A DNA stretch of 64,000 nucleotides from Bolinopsis microptera (taxonomy: Eukaryota; Ctenophora; Tentaculata; Lobata; Bolinopsidae), in NCBI RefSeq assembly GCF_026151205.1, contig NC_087080.1:6923096-6987095 (forward strand). Direction: 5' to 3'. Within the stretch, counting starts at the first letter, position 1, and every line of letters starts with the position of its first letter. The notes under the pieces were generated by a model. That model did not search any database. It saw only the letters and a list, made by a program, of their open reading frames with translations, and was not told where the DNA came from. This document shows positions 22,801 to 32,272 of the stretch, in pieces. The translations under genes were made by a program, and so were the position numbers.

Positions 22801-24247
22801 CCGAGCTGTGTAATTTCTAAAAACTGTTTCATTTCAGATCGCAAATCTCCCGACCTTAGAACTACACGAATATCACAAAACCAGCTCGGTCACCCTGGAT
22901 CTGCGAGCACTTTCTCCCTCTGGAGAGCAACTCCTCCTCTTCTACTCCTGCGCGCACTTCATCCGTCAAACCTGCAACTTCCTCTCCTGCGCATTCAACG
23001 TCAACAAGCAGCTGTCCGAGATCATTACAGGCTTCCTCGAGAAGTGTAACAAGCCAGTGCTATCTGATCTGAACAGACACATAGTTAACACCAAGCAGGG
23101 ATACCCCGCCAGTAATATCCCGGATCTTATCCTTCACGGTCTGACCATGCTCCAACACGACTACATAACCCTCGCTCACAAGGTGGTTAAGAAAGGTGGT
23201 AAGTCTTCAGAGCAGCAGTGTGAGCTGATGTTGGATACGGGGATTAAGGTGGTGTCGGTGTTGAGGCCAGGGTACGAGTACCAGCAGTTCAGTTTGATAA
23301 GTAGTGTGTTGTTTGATAGTAGTGTGAGTAGATGTTGTGCTTCACTCAGTCAGCTGTTTATTAAGAATTTTGAGAATGTGGTCACTAGGAATAAGCTGAT
23401 GAAATCACAGAAATATTGGACCAAGCCGTTGGAGTCGACAGAGAGATCCCTTTATCTTGGTAAAGTAGTTGAAGAGCCAAAACTCACTGCAGCGTGGGTG
23501 TTCTTGTCAGATGATGTCCTTGCCTCACTTCCGGAACCTGTCATGGTGCAATATCTCGAATTCCTGGAATATTTGATATCTTCTAAAGGGCTCTTATCTG
23601 GTGCTCCCATATGTGTGCAGCTAATCTATGTTATGAAGATCTTGATGCTGCCATCTCAGCCGTTCCTTGACTCGAAAATATCAGATGTTCTGAGAAAGCT
23701 GTTAGATTACTTCATGAACATTTCCTACATTGATTTCAGAGAATCTAAACTATCTGGATACCCTTCATTTGGGGACTTTTTCAACACGTTCTGTGGAATA
23801 TACGAAGCAGATGGGTTCTGTGATCCAGTGTTTGCTGGGTATGTGCTGCTTCCAACACGATGCGACTACGCACTCACCTACAGACGACTTATATGGGTGG
23901 AGCGTATTGAAACTCTCAGGCTCCTACGTAAAGCTCCTATTCAGGTTTCCAAGACCCTCGCCGCAATTGAAACGGATGCGGATATGATGACGATATATGT
24001 AACAGCGTTGAAAAATGGGATTTCAGGTATTCCAAGGATGGTTGCAATGCATCATTTGGTTCGTTTTTTGGTCGATGAAAGGGTTAAGAAGGAGAAGGAC
24101 CTACTAAACTTGATTCTTCGGTATTTGTCCTTATGTTCTGATGATGTCAAAGAAGAAATCCTTAAGTTTCATAGAGTTAATGAATTCAATGAAATTGTTT
24201 TTCATGAGAAAGTTCCTGCTGGTCGAAGAGAAATCATGCATCTATGA
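4897..24247 (+). CDS. RPAP1: RNA polymerase II-associated protein 1 (17 exons)
   Basis: RPAP1 binds RNA polymerase II and helps its assembly and nuclear import and Mediator-dependent transcription (family knowledge). Exons by hand-splicing: 4897-5076, 5270-5565, 5796-5920, 6059-6219, 6466-6630, 6809-6911, 7687-7760, 8026-8143, 10212-10315, 10498-10617, 15617-15730, 21243-21363, 21559-21681, 21845-21953, 22087-22360, 22554-22667, 22838-24247. They sum to 3,711 nt in one frame, 1,236 residues (human about 1,390). The N-terminus has the RPAP1_N motif (ETEEDLLKLQAQF). Exons 5-7 give the RPAP1_C block ending HHHGEEPSQAGYTLDELF. The last exon carries the family's conserved tail (GYPSFGDFF and FAGYVLLPTRCDYALTYRR). 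Intron 2 uses a GC donor. A pyrimidine-AG at 4883-4884 lies 12 nt before the ATG. Introns 8, 10 and 11 (2.1, 5.0 and 5.5 kb) are packed with repeats, yet no exon is damaged. Confidence 0.93.
7031..7670. repeat. 40-bp minisatellite, 16 units, in RPAP1 intron 6
   Basis: Sixteen head-to-tail units of exactly 40 bp (GGGAGTACCCTCACTAATAT followed by a GACG/GAAG/AACG-TGGTACACTCC half). Variation is nearly confined to two positions just after the TAAT part, giving three unit types in mixed order; the last three units are all the AACG type. There are no spacers, so it is not a CRISPR array. It ends 16 bp before exon 7. Confidence 0.97.
8350..9613. mobile_element. Non-autonomous DNA element with inverted subterminal motif array (RPAP1 intron 8)
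   Basis: The ends are inverted repeats: CGGGTATTTGCCTCACAGAA on the left, and on the right the reverse complement of CGGGTAAATGCCTCACAGAA. TA flanks both sides. A 16-bp motif, GCCTCACARAATGGCC, recurs inside. It is forward in the left part (8359, 8542, and a weaker copy near 8709) and inverted in the right part (8879, 9036, 9059, 9239, 9572, 9589). About 155 bp in the right part is tandemly duplicated (9090-9240 and 9250-9400). No transposase frame is present. The layout suggests transposase-binding subterminal repeats; superfamily unknown. Confidence 0.75.
9697..10200. repeat. 22-bp minisatellite before RPAP1 exon 9
   Basis: About 23 units of TTACACACTATCACACCAAC plus TG, with AATACACCAACTG variants. 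Read with the exon that follows, the array supplies the upstream part of the acceptor: exon 9 starts at 10212, only about 12 bp after the last unit. Confidence 0.95.
11140..12272 (+). pseudogene. Class A GPCR-like gene with one frameshift, nested in RPAP1 intron 10
   Basis: The first frame (11140 to about 11505) encodes an extracellular N-terminus, TM1 (PLTIPLCLVVILHNMVIFI), TM2 (LFMGIAVADMLKA) and the start of TM3. The rest lies in the next frame, from about 11508. It holds the end of TM3 with a DPFRSIN loop in place of the usual DRY-x5-P region, TM4, TM5 (VIGFIVFIYCVAIPLTVLI), TM6 and TM7. TM7 has VVYPVIL where NPxxY is expected, then a basic helix-8 segment. A single missing base near 11506-11508 would join the two parts. 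It could be a recent pseudogene, a base missed in assembly, or a short intron. A CATCCAG acceptor-like site ends 5 nt before the ATG. It has no close relative that I recognise; the ligand is unknown. Same strand as RPAP1. Confidence 0.6.
12190..12590. repeat. Tandem array derived from the end of the GPCR coding region
   Basis: The last roughly 75 bp of the GPCR-like reading frame (GAGGGTACTGGAGACAACTC, CTTCAGCTGGTGTAGGACTG, TTCCAGATACTGATTAGTAG) is repeated about five times head to tail. Small differences such as GATGTAACTG separate the units. One and a half further units occur at 15112-15203, so the array was later split by the 2.5-kb retroelement insertion between them. Confidence 0.9.
12696..13679 (+). 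CDS. LINE ORF1-like coiled-coil RNA-binding protein
   Basis: 327 codons with no interruption. Residues about 105-160 are a Glu/Lys-rich coiled coil (IIELQEKLLTKQEEDMAKIN). After it comes an RRM-like/transposase-22-like domain: KSLIIFGLPETEENLDAK, then RVRPVKFILSSSDQARTIL, then SVYITPDRSAADRIAYKK. That order (coiled coil, RRM-type fold, ITPDR-type block) is usual for L1/CR1-type ORF1 proteins, which trimerise and coat LINE RNA. The first clear ATGs are at 12696 and 12723. The stop codon lies inside the target duplication of the Penelope insertion, so the insertion did not change the protein. Confidence 0.7.
   Translation: MYIFCTTCTMPYPLQSEHFEMVDDAMVENGQFLTEYVNQIHMATDSIFKEIRSKIGVEHNDDVRFDKLNQRSVPRERLSEWLETMCWILNNYCGPLLQSATETADDNRMFRKEKIADATKIIELQEKLLTKQEEDMAKINDLQEKLALKKDDEIGTVKSAAQKEIKTFSSLLKNTCKNAFAPKKIQAAVKRVALEDDRSKSLIIFGLPETEENLDAKVSGILLDHLNEKPKMLRCKRVGKDTSERVRPVKFILSSSDQARTILSKTKLLRHVDGFSSVYITPDRSAADRIAYKKVVDQLINKRTAEPDKVHVISNYRVISSEKEPLE
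13807..13830 (-). ncRNA. Hammerhead ribozyme-like core, left Penelope repeat
   Basis: Inverted copy of the same core (CTGAAGA, hairpin GGCG-TTGA-CGCC, GAAA), carried by the left repeat. On the minus strand it lies downstream of, and in the same sense as, the GIY-YIG frame, where a ribozyme could process the element's transcript. Confidence 0.6.
14027..14653 (-). pseudogene. Penelope-like GIY-YIG endonuclease, C-terminal fragment
   Basis: 208 codons. A cysteine-rich linker (PHCTIPNCIICPLI and CKPKCVIYKVTCKLC) precedes the GIY-YIG core ELYIGETSRTAHDRFSEHRR. Further conserved parts follow (ALAAHYSEFHD; EAYYINLFKPSINNKEEC). In Penelope-like elements this domain nicks target DNA and sits C-terminal to an RT. 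Here the RT is missing and the frame begins inside the inverted repeat, so it is a remnant. Confidence 0.85.
14750..14773 (+). ncRNA. Hammerhead ribozyme-like core, right Penelope repeat
   Basis: The strand reads CTGAAGA, a stem TGGCG with loop TTGA and closing CGCCG, then AAA. This is the arrangement of the hammerhead core (CUGANGA, stem II, GAAA). Hammerhead motifs are known in the terminal repeats of Penelope-like elements. Stem III and the cleavage site cannot be placed with confidence by eye. Confidence 0.6.
15971..16260. repeat. GGTTAGTAGA decamer array, left part (RPAP1 intron 11)
   Basis: About 28 units of the 10-mer GGTTAGTAGA with GGCTAGTAGA and TGCTAGTAGA variants. A small palindrome (GAGGTTAACCTC) is embedded near 16150. 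The array is cut at 16260 by a 4.2-kb insertion and resumes at 20495. Confidence 0.95.
16440..18945. repeat. GGGTCTGT-type satellite, split by a LINE
   Basis: Short phrases ending in GTGGGTCTGTTGATATTGAT and AGTGGGTCTGTTGTTATTAA occur at 16440-16563 and again, in three units of about 120 bp, at 18565-18945. The LINE fragment between 16564 and about 18565 was inserted into this satellite: the phrase TTATTAAGTGTGTGTC breaks off at the left junction, and the satellite resumes with TCTACTCGCTTAATAG after the LINE's ATGT tail. Confidence 0.8.
16516..18528 (+). pseudogene. Non-LTR reverse transcriptase, 5' truncated, one in-frame stop
   Basis: One reading frame carries the RT from the fingers (KLKNNKSPGVDGITNEQLK) through motif A (NFVDFKAAFDSIRRDFI), a degraded motif B (SGTGQGDIQAPPVF) and the YADD catalytic box (DTDYADDMAIMD), on to a tail with ARLRWYGLYVVRMPDSRLPR and GKRSRGRPRKNW. 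A single TAA at 17629-17631 lies between motif B and YADD. The LINE part begins at about 16564, so any upstream codons come from the satellite. The 3' end is (ATGT)n near 18550-18563. Clade not assigned. The endonuclease is missing, so it is inactive. Confidence 0.85.
19476..20223. mobile_element. Foldback-type giant inverted repeat
   Basis: The arms 19476 to about 19672 and 20015 to 20223 are near-perfect reverse complements. They start TTGGTCGTTTAGCTCCGGAC and contain repeated 11-mers GTCTATGCAAC (three in one block on the left, four on the right). The loop, about 19673-20014, is itself made of short palindromes around CCGGCTAGTAGCCGG and ACCGGCTACTAACCGG. There is no protein-coding content. 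The whole could form a hairpin of about 750 nt. Confidence 0.9.
20495..21215. repeat. GGTTAGTAGA decamer array, right part
   Basis: Continuation of the array cut at 16260. It is interrupted again by an AT-rich insert at about 20524-20776 that begins with a T-run and has no coding content. A block with CAGAAAAGTAAGG followed by decamers occurs at 15958 and again at 20929, and a GAGGTTAACCTCTAACTAG palindrome recurs at 16144, 20886 and 21187, which points to higher-order duplication. The array ends about 25 bp before RPAP1 exon 12. Confidence 0.95.
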
Positions 24248-27206
24248 CGAAATATGACATGTTTTATGGAGTCATTTGCTTTTTTTGTATCCAAAATCCA
24301 AATAGACTATTCTTTCAAGAGATTTTTACCGAAATTTTACCGTTCAATGTAATTTATTAATTTTAATTCGTTATAATTCGTTCTTATTCTGATTTAAACT
24401 ACCGAAAAATTTTTTACAGACGTCATGGCTTACTTCAAGTTCATGCCTTTAGCGTTTCTTTCACGAAAAATCTAATATTGTCATGATTTTTTAGCAAATA
24501 CTGACTTTATGCTCGATTGATATTGTTCTTTTAATAATTTGCTCCTGACTTTGTTTCACATAACACTGTTTTCTTCTTAGATATGTCTCTAACATGGTAT
24601 GTCTCTATGGCTGGGTGACGAGTAGATGCGTGGCAGGATTAACTATCATCATGATTAATATTATGCGCATTCATAACGAAATACATAGTATTAGTGACCC
24701 TTTTTCCTTGAATTATTGATTTGAATGTTTGTTGATAGATACAAGGCTAATCAATCATTACGAATGATGCTACATCTACATATCAATAAGTTTGATGACA
24801 CAAGGCTGAAGGCTAATCAATCATTACGAATGATGCTACATAGACTACAATATATCAATAAGTTTGATGACACAACAGGATTGTTAAATTTCCCGTCCAT
24901 CGGATTACCAGTCATCTTCATTGATATTACACCTACACTGGGAATTACTTCTACTTGGCCAATTGCCACAGTTCCTCATTCATTAGTACATCATACCCTG
25001 TTATTTGTTGACGACTATCAGGCAAACCAATCATTACGAATGATGTTACACCTACATAGTATGCTGAGATGCTGTAGAACAAGTTCTACTCTGATATGTT
25101 CTCCTCTTCTTGCAGTTCTCCTTCAACAATCCCCACCTCACCACAGACTGGTGGTTCATGCAGGATTGAGGTCGCCCTTACATTGTTCGCCCAGCTCAAG
25201 ACTATCTTAGCGAGCTACTCTACAGTTGAGAACTCACACTGGAGAGGACTGGTATCAATATTAATAGTGTTCATTTGCTGCTGCTGGGAAATACTGTGTG
25301 TCCATCTTTAAACCGGCTAATCTACCGTTATCCTTGACATTACACCTACATAAAGATATTTAGAGCACGAGTGTATCGGACAAAGACAGTGACATTTTTC
25401 AAAATGTCAATAGTATACTCCGAGATTTGCGAATTCACAAACTAATCGCACTGATTTTCTGAAAGGTACTATAATATCGTGTTCCACTTACATAAGTTTA
25501 CATAAGTTGCAAGAACTTTACAATATAGCTCAATAATATAGTGTCAACAAAGAGCCACACGCTGGGGCTACGAGGGCAGGATTACGGTTAAATCCGTCGA
25601 AAGGTTAGGTTCACCGCGTGCGTCCGTGCGAGTCACAAAACGAATCATCTTGATAGATGCAGAACACGTGCCAACATATTCACTGCTCTAGGACCCTATT
25701 AGGCTTAGTGTGACCAGTCGCTGTTTTTTCTTTTGTTACGGGCCCGATGTGGAATTGATTGTTTGTTGCTAAGTTTTGGTACATTTAATAGGTGTTTGCA
25801 AATATCGTCCTGAGAATCAAATCGACCTGATAATGGACGACTGAGCGTTTCACAGCAATTTTTGAGAGTTAATACATACTAATAGTACCTCAGACCTCTG
25901 TTATTTCTAAGATTAGAAAATTCCGTTGAGTATACTCACAAACAAATGAAACGGCTATTAGATAAACTGTGTTGTATTAATATATCACATTCACAGTATC
26001 TATCAGAAAATCATCGTGACTAGTTTTGTAATCGCACTTGCACTCTCTGGAAGAAACCTACAGAAAAACCGGTGCGATTATGAAATATATAAGTGGCCGT
26101 CAAATAGGTCAAAAGTGGAGTTATACTATTAAATTTAATGTAATATTCTAAGTATTTAAATGTTGATTGATGAAACATATTAAACAAAATCGTGTTGTTT
26201 TTCATCATGTGTAACCTACATTGTACATCAATGTTTTTACTGAAGAGAATACTCCTTTTAAATTCGTTATGAATTAAAATATTAATAAATTTTGTTCAAT
26301 GCCTCATTGACACAAAAATGAATAATTAAAATTAGTTATCCAAATTGAATGATTATCTATCAGCTGCATATTTATATGCAGCTGATAAATATTATAATAG
26401 CTCTTCTTGGTTTTGTGAAGTTCCTACAATAATATTACGAAATGTTACTAACACCATATCGTTATCTACAGCATGTATTACTGGATGACTCGTACAAGAT
26501 AACAGTTAGACCTACCAAAACTGCTCTCCAAGAACGTCTAAAACTGCTCTCGAAAAACCTCCAAAACGTATCCTACACCTACCTAGAGATATCATTATAA
26601 TCAATGTTACACCTACATAATAACCATGTTATTGCGATGACAGATCCGAGGGAATGTTATCAGTTCAGAACTCTTTGTCTACTTTCTAGTGACAAACCAT
26701 TCGGCACCTAGTTCGACCGTTGCTTGGATTAACAATTATCATCATTGATATTATACCTACATCATTACTGGTGAAAAACCCTTCGGATTGGTTACCATAT
26801 GCACGAATCCTTGCGAATTCACACTGGTGAGATTTTTAGCTCGTCTCTTTCCTGGATCGACAATCATTATTCTTGACATTGCACCTTCATAAAAACACTT
26901 GTTTCCTTGCCGGAGAAAAACCATATGACAACCGCTTTTACTTGTAAATTTGAATTTTTCCTAACTTTGCGGATTCACACAGGAGAGAACTGGTGTTACT
27001 ATCGATCGTGTCCTTTTACTGCTGCTTCTATTAGATAAACAGTCATCATTATAGATGCAACACCTACAAACACCTAAAAATTGCTTAAATATTGATTTCG
27101 TAATAGTTTATGTAAACGACCCTAATACTCTTTGTTTCAATGGCTTTACAAAATTTCTGGGTGAAGTTTGAACTGATTTACCCATGTCAAAATAGGCTGT
27201 TTTTAA
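24248..27206. repeat. Non-coding stretch with decayed C2H2 zinc-finger relics
   Basis: No intact gene. From about 24725 to 27060, pieces of zinc-finger coding sequence are recognisable. HTGE-linker words (ACTCACACTGGAGAGGAC at 25228; GAATTCACACTGGTGAGA at 26815; GATTCACACAGGAGAGAACT at 26973) are followed by TGTTCATTTGCTGCTGCTG-like text and by CTTGACATTACACCTACAT, which reads as the L-T-L-H-L-H end of a finger. Stops and indels break every frame. Probably an older array related to the cluster downstream. Confidence 0.5.
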
Positions 27207-27211
27207 TTACA

Positions 27212-27776
27212 GGGGGGGGGGGGGGGGGGTTAGGGGTCTTTCACATATAACGTAACCAGTCGAGGGGGGGAGCCAAGTGGATATTTGTAGATATTTGGAT
27301 AATGTCATCCACTTTTTTCGTGAATTATCCATTACAATAATCTACAAATATCTACATTTATCTACAAAAAATGTATATCTCAAATATGTGCCCAGAAATT
27401 CTACTGAATTTTTGGAGATAAATGTATAAATTTGTAGAATTTGTAGAATTTTCGTGAATTATCCATTGACAATAATCTACAAATATCTACATTTATCTAC
27501 AAAAAATGTAATCTCAAATATGTGCCCAGATATTGTACTGAATTTTTGGAGATAAATGTATAAATTTGTAGAATGTCATCAACTTTTTTCGTGGATTATC
27601 CACTCTACATTAATCTACAAATATCTACAAATATCCACTTGCCCCCCCCCCCCCCCCCAGTCGAGGTGCCAGGGGAGGGGGGTTTCTGAATGATTACGTG
27701 ATTACGCTAGTGTAATTTTGACACAATAGAAGTGTAAAGCTGATTTCGGAGGGGGCCGGGGGATGTGAACGACCCC
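27212..27776. mobile_element. MITE capped by an 18-nt G-run, TTACA duplication
   Basis: The flanks carry TTACA at 27207-27211 and 27777-27781. The left end is 18 G followed by TTAGGGGTCTTTCACAT. The right end, reversed, reads GGGGTCGTTCACATCCCCC. Similar ends (TATGTGAACGAACCCTTAA at 55138, ATGTGGACGACCCTTTA at 43182) show a family in this window. It is broken by a second MITE at 27265. Confidence 0.7.
27265..27657. mobile_element. hAT-type MITE with G-run ends, nested in another MITE
   Basis: An exact 8-bp duplication CAGTCGAG flanks it (27257-27264 and 27658-27665). The left end is GGGGGGAGCCAAGTGGATAT; the right end, reversed, is 16 G then CAAGTGGATATTTGTAGA. The body is largely repeats of TAGATATTTG/ATCTACAAATATC words with one internal duplication. 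No coding capacity. Confidence 0.85.
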
Positions 27777-28029
27777 TTACATAACATATGTAATGTTGGG
27801 TAGGTATACAATTATTATATACATCATACATTTCTAATTGAAACATCCTAAGCTAGGTATAGACTGGACAAGTCACTGATAAATCTAAAAAAATATTTAA
27901 TTGATTATTTCAAAACACGTTTTTTGGACATTAGGCCCTTTCTAATATTCATAATCAAAATTTGAAACCATAATTATTTAAAATAAATTTGCTTTTAAAT
28001 GAATGTCTCTAATATTTCAACACCTCAGA

Positions 28030-29201
28030 ATGTCTAAAGACTGTAAACAAGAGATCAAATCAGAACGAGTGGAGAACCCAGAAAAGTCCACCGGTTTCCT
28101 CTGCCCAATGTGTGGAGCACATTATTTTTCAGAAGACTACTTTGTTGAGCACATCAAAGAACATAAATCAGCATCAAATTGTGTAATAAAACAAGAACTA
28201 ACATCTGAATCAGATAAACCAACTGTTTTTATCTGTCCAGTTTGTGCTAAACATGTTCACTCAGATACTAAGTTAATAGAACATGTAAAACAACACCATG
28301 ATCATAGCAGCTCAGAAGTACCTGACTACTTTAATACTTCAGATAACTTGACTGGAACAGATCCTCAAAAGACATTAGTTCTGTCTCTTAGTGAGAGTCC
28401 TACTGTGAAACATTTAAAGGGTTTCATCGAGAAACCCTTTAAATGTTCTGATTGTTCATTGGTACAAGACGAGCAGCTGATCTTACTAGACATATGCGAA
28501 TTCACTCAGGTGAGAAACCCTTCAAATGTTCTGAGTGTTCATTTGCTACAAAACAAGCAGGTCATCTTACTAACCATAAGAAAATTCATTCGAGTGAGAA
28601 ACCCTTCAAGTGTTCTGAGTGCTCATATGCTACAAGACGAGTAGGTGATCTTACTAGACATATGCGAATTCACTCAGGTGAGAAACCCTTTAAATGTTCT
28701 AATTGTTCATTTGCTGCAACAAACGCAAGTAATCTTACTAGACATATTAAAATTCACTCAGGTGAGAAACCCTTCAAGTGTTCTGAGTGTTCATTCGCTA
28801 CAAAACAAGCAGGTCATCTTACTGACCATATGAGAATTCATTCGAGTGAGAAACCCTTCAAGTGTTCTGAGTGTTCATTTGCTGCAAGACAAGCAGCTGA
28901 TCTTACTAGACATATGCGAATTTACTCAGGTGAGATACCCTTCAAATGTTCTGAGTGTTCATTTGCTACAAGACAAGCAGCTGATCTTACTAGACATATG
29001 CGAATTTACTCAGGTGAGATACCCTTCAAATGTTCTGAGTGTTCATTTGCTACAAAACAAGCAGGTCATCTTACTAACCATATGAGAATTCATTCGAGTG
29101 AGAAACCCTTCAAGTGTTCTGAGTCGACTGAGTGCTCATATGCTACAAGACGAGCAGGTGATCTTACTAGACATATGCGAATTCACTCAGGTACTACATA
29201 G
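28030..29201 (+). pseudogene. C2H2 zinc-finger protein, cassette copy A (frameshifted)
   Basis: The likely start is the ATG of MSKDCK at 28030, one base after a CACCTCAG acceptor-like site. Two N-terminal C2H2 motifs (CPMC...HIKEH; CPVC...HVKQHH) are followed by an acidic spacer and nine tandem fingers. In the first tandem finger (near 28459) one base is missing relative to the other copies (TCATTGG against TCATTTGC), which shifts the frame. Two fingers have Tyr for the last zinc-binding His (MRIYSGEIP), and another has an insertion inside its first Cys pair (CSESTEC). The result is a decaying copy, though the frameshift could be an assembly error. Confidence 0.85.
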
Positions 29202-29480
29202 TGAGAAATACGGAACTGCATTGCACCTTATCACCGGACACTGTCGGTTAAACAAACATCTTCTTACCATCTGCAAATTTAGCACCAGTGCATGTCCGAT
29301 GTGTGACCACGAAGAAGATACCATCTCGCATAAATTCTAAGACAGTGCCCTTGTGCCCATCTATTGCTCAACTTAGAGCTTTAGAGGGCAATATTTTCAG
29401 GATTATTACCTCCCTAGCCTGTCAACGATATCTTTGACAACCATCACATAACTACTTTTGTCAATTTTGTAAGCTACACC
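29202..29480 (+). pseudogene. LINE ORF2 C-terminal fragment after zinc-finger copy A
   Basis: Directly after the finger stop codon, another frame encodes ALHLITGHCRLNKHLLTI, then CPMCDHEEDTISH and a CPCAH knuckle. That order is the C-terminal Cys/His region of non-LTR retrotransposon ORF2 proteins. Homologous fragments follow copy B (about 31371-31650) and copy C (about 34725-35000), so the fragment was in place before the cassette was duplicated. Confidence 0.7.
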
Positions 29481-30116
29481 AAGCATCATGATAGTAACAT
29501 ACTTCGATTCCACTTTCATTATCTGTACATCTTTGTAAGGATCAATGGGTAAATTATGAAATGGGAATATTCACACCCAAAATTCTGTGTATGATTTTAG
29601 ATAATATATTATGGTTCAAACTAGTGAATAACTATGAAGATAACACAAATCTATATTGCATTCCATTAGCTTCTTAAGCACTATCGCTATCATTTATGAT
29701 TTTTTTATTTTATTGGATGTATTGTTTTATCACTCTTCTTCAAGCTTTCAAGTCAGGCTGGAACATGTCACCGATAAAAAATGTCAGACATAAGAACTGC
29801 TTTATTTTGATATCTTTTAGCCCTAAGTCTACATTTTCTGGTAGTGATGTATTATTATTATTATTTAAAATTGATTGCAATGAAATACTTTGAAGTACTA
29901 CCTCTGATTGGTGTTCCTCAATCAATCAAAAATCAGTGATATTTATTAAATTTAAATGATAAACTATATAGTACTAAGTTTATCTTCTCGTTTAACTGGG
30001 CAAACATTTGTGATTTTCATTGGATAAGGCACATTATCAATGCCAAATTCATTCATGATCAAATTTGAAATAAACTTGCTTTTAAATGTATGTCACTAAT
30101 ATTTCAATACCTCAGA

Positions 30117-31370
30117 ATGTCTAAAGACTGTAAACAAGAGTTCAAATCAGAACAAGTGGAGATCCCAGAAAAGTCCAACGGTTTCCTCTGCCCAATGTGT
30201 CGAGCACATTATTTTTCAGAAGACTACTTTGTTGAGCACATCAAAGAACATAAATCAGCATCAAATTGTGTTATGAAACAAGAATTAACATCTGAATCAG
30301 ATAAACCAACTGTTTTTATCTGTCCAGTTTGTGCTGAACATGTTCACTCAGATACTCAGTTAATAGAACATGTAAAACAACACCATGATCATAGCAGCTC
30401 AGAAGTACCTGACAACTTTGATACTTCAGATAACTTGACTGGAATAGATCCTCAAAAGACATTAGTTCTGTCTCTTAGTGAGAGTCCGCCTGTGAAACAT
30501 TTAAAGGGTTCCATCGAGAAACCCTTTAAATGTTCTGAGTGTTCATATGCTACAAGACAAGCAGCTGATCTTACTAAACATATTAGAATTCACTCTGGAG
30601 AGAAACCCTTCAAGTGTTCTGAGTGTTCATTCGCTACAAAACAAGCAGGTCATCTTACTAGACATATGCGAATTCACTCAAGTGAGAAACCCTTCAAGTG
30701 TTCTGAGTGTTCATTTGCTACAAAACAAGCAGGTCATCTTACTAGACATATGAGAATTCATTCGAGTGAGAAACCCTTCAAGTGTTCTGAATGCTCATAT
30801 GCTGCAAGACGAGCAGGTGATCTTACTGACCATATGAGAATTCATTCGAGTGAGAAACCCTTCAAGTGTTCTGAGTGTTCATTTGCTACAAGACGAGCAG
30901 GTGATCTTACTAGACATATGCGAATTCACTCAAGTGAGAAACCCTTCAAGTGTTCAGAGTGTTCATTTGCTACAAAACAAGCATGTCATCTTACGGTACA
31001 TATAATGAGAATTCATTCAGGTGAGAAACCCTTCAATTGTTCTGATTGTTCATATGCTTCAAGACGAGCATGTGATCTTACTAGACATATGCGAATTCAC
31101 TCAGGTGAGAAACCCTTCAAATGTTCAGAGTGTTCATTTGCTACAAAACAAGCAGGTCATCTTACGGTACATATAATGAGAATTCATTCAGGTGAGAAAC
31201 CCTTCAATTGTTCTGATTGTTCATATGCTTCAAGACGAGCATGTGATCTTACTAGACATATGCGAATTCACTCAGGTGAGAAACCCTTCAAATGTTCTGA
31301 TTGTTCATATGCTTCAAGACGATCTGGTGGTCTTACTAGACATATGCGAATTCACTCAGGTACTACATAG
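30117..31370 (+). CDS. C2H2 zinc-finger protein, cassette copy B (intact)
   Basis: 417 codons from the ATG at 30117 (one base after a CTCAG acceptor-like site; an upstream in-frame ATG at 30090 is possible but lies inside the probable intron/outron). There are two separated N-terminal C2H2 motifs, an acidic Ser-rich spacer (HSSSEVPDNFDTSDNLTG) and ten tandem C2H2 fingers with SGEKP or SSEKP linkers. The fingers are of the C-x-F/Y-A-T type and nearly all use one of two recognition helices, QAGHLT or RA(G/A/C)DLT. It is probably a nuclear DNA-binding protein; its target is unknown. This is the only copy with no break. Confidence 0.88.
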   Translation: MSKDCKQEFKSEQVEIPEKSNGFLCPMCRAHYFSEDYFVEHIKEHKSASNCVMKQELTSESDKPTVFICPVCAEHVHSDTQLIEHVKQHHDHSSSEVPDNFDTSDNLTGIDPQKTLVLSLSESPPVKHLKGSIEKPFKCSECSYATRQAADLTKHIRIHSGEKPFKCSECSFATKQAGHLTRHMRIHSSEKPFKCSECSFATKQAGHLTRHMRIHSSEKPFKCSECSYAARRAGDLTDHMRIHSSEKPFKCSECSFATRRAGDLTRHMRIHSSEKPFKCSECSFATKQACHLTVHIMRIHSGEKPFNCSDCSYASRRACDLTRHMRIHSGEKPFKCSECSFATKQAGHLTVHIMRIHSGEKPFNCSDCSYASRRACDLTRHMRIHSGEKPFKCSDCSYASRRSGGLTRHMRIHSGTT

Positions 31371-31720
31371 TGAGAAATACGGAACTGCATTGCACCTTAT
31401 CACCGGACACTGTGGGTTACAGTTTACACAAACACCTTCTCACCATCTGCAAATCTAGCACCAGTGCATGTCTGATGTTTGACCACGAAGAAGATACCGT
31501 CTCGCATATTCCAAGACAGTGCCCTTGTGCCCATCTATTGCTCAATGCTCAACTTAGAGGGCAATATTTTCAGGATTATTACCTCCCTGTCAACGATATC
31601 TTTGATAACCATCACATAACTACTTTTGTCAACTTTGTAACCTACACCAAGCATCATAATAGTAATAAACTTCGATTCCACTTTCATTATCTGTACAGCT
31701 TTATAAGGATCAATGGGTAA
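31371..31720 (+). pseudogene. LINE ORF2 C-terminal fragment after zinc-finger copy B
   Basis: Frame encoding SLHKHLLTICKSSTSACLM, FDHEEDTVSHIPRQCPCAH and QYFQDYYLPVNDIFDNHHIT. It matches the fragment after copies A and C and the Cys/His tail of non-LTR ORF2. The second knuckle Cys is replaced (CLMF for CPMC), so it is decayed. It may act as a 3' UTR for the finger gene. Confidence 0.7.
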
Positions 31721-32272
31721 GTTATTAAATGGTAATATACACACCCAAAATACTGTGTATAATTTTAGATATTTTTTTTTCAAACTAGTGAAAAAAATGA
31801 AGATAACACAAATCTATATTGCATGCCATTACCTTCTTAAGCACTATCGCTATCATTTATGATTTTTCTTTTATTGAATATACTGTTTTATCACTCTTCT
31901 TCAAGTAAGACTGAAACATGTCACAGGATAAAAAATGTCAGACATAAAAACTACTTTGTTTTGATATCTTTTGGCCCTAAAGTCTACATTTTCTGGTAGT
32001 GATTAATAATTATAATATTTTAAAATTGATTGATATGAAATACTTTGAATGAATCTTTTGTGCGGAGTACTGCCTCACATTGGTGTTCCTCAATGAATCA
32101 AAATTAGGTGATGTTTAATTAATCATAAACTAAGTTTATCTTCTCGTTTAACTGGGCAAACATTTGTGAATTTCATTGGATAAGGCACATTATCAATGCC
32201 AAATTCATTCATGATCAAATTTGAAATAAACTTGCTTTTAAATGTATGTCACTAATATTTCAATACCTCAGA

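Noticed and set aside
28645-31458. Second frames reading LLDICEFTQVRNPSSVLSVH-like text along the zinc-finger arrays
   Set aside because: These are out-of-frame readings of the 84-bp finger repeat; they have no zinc ligands and are interrupted where the finger frame is not.
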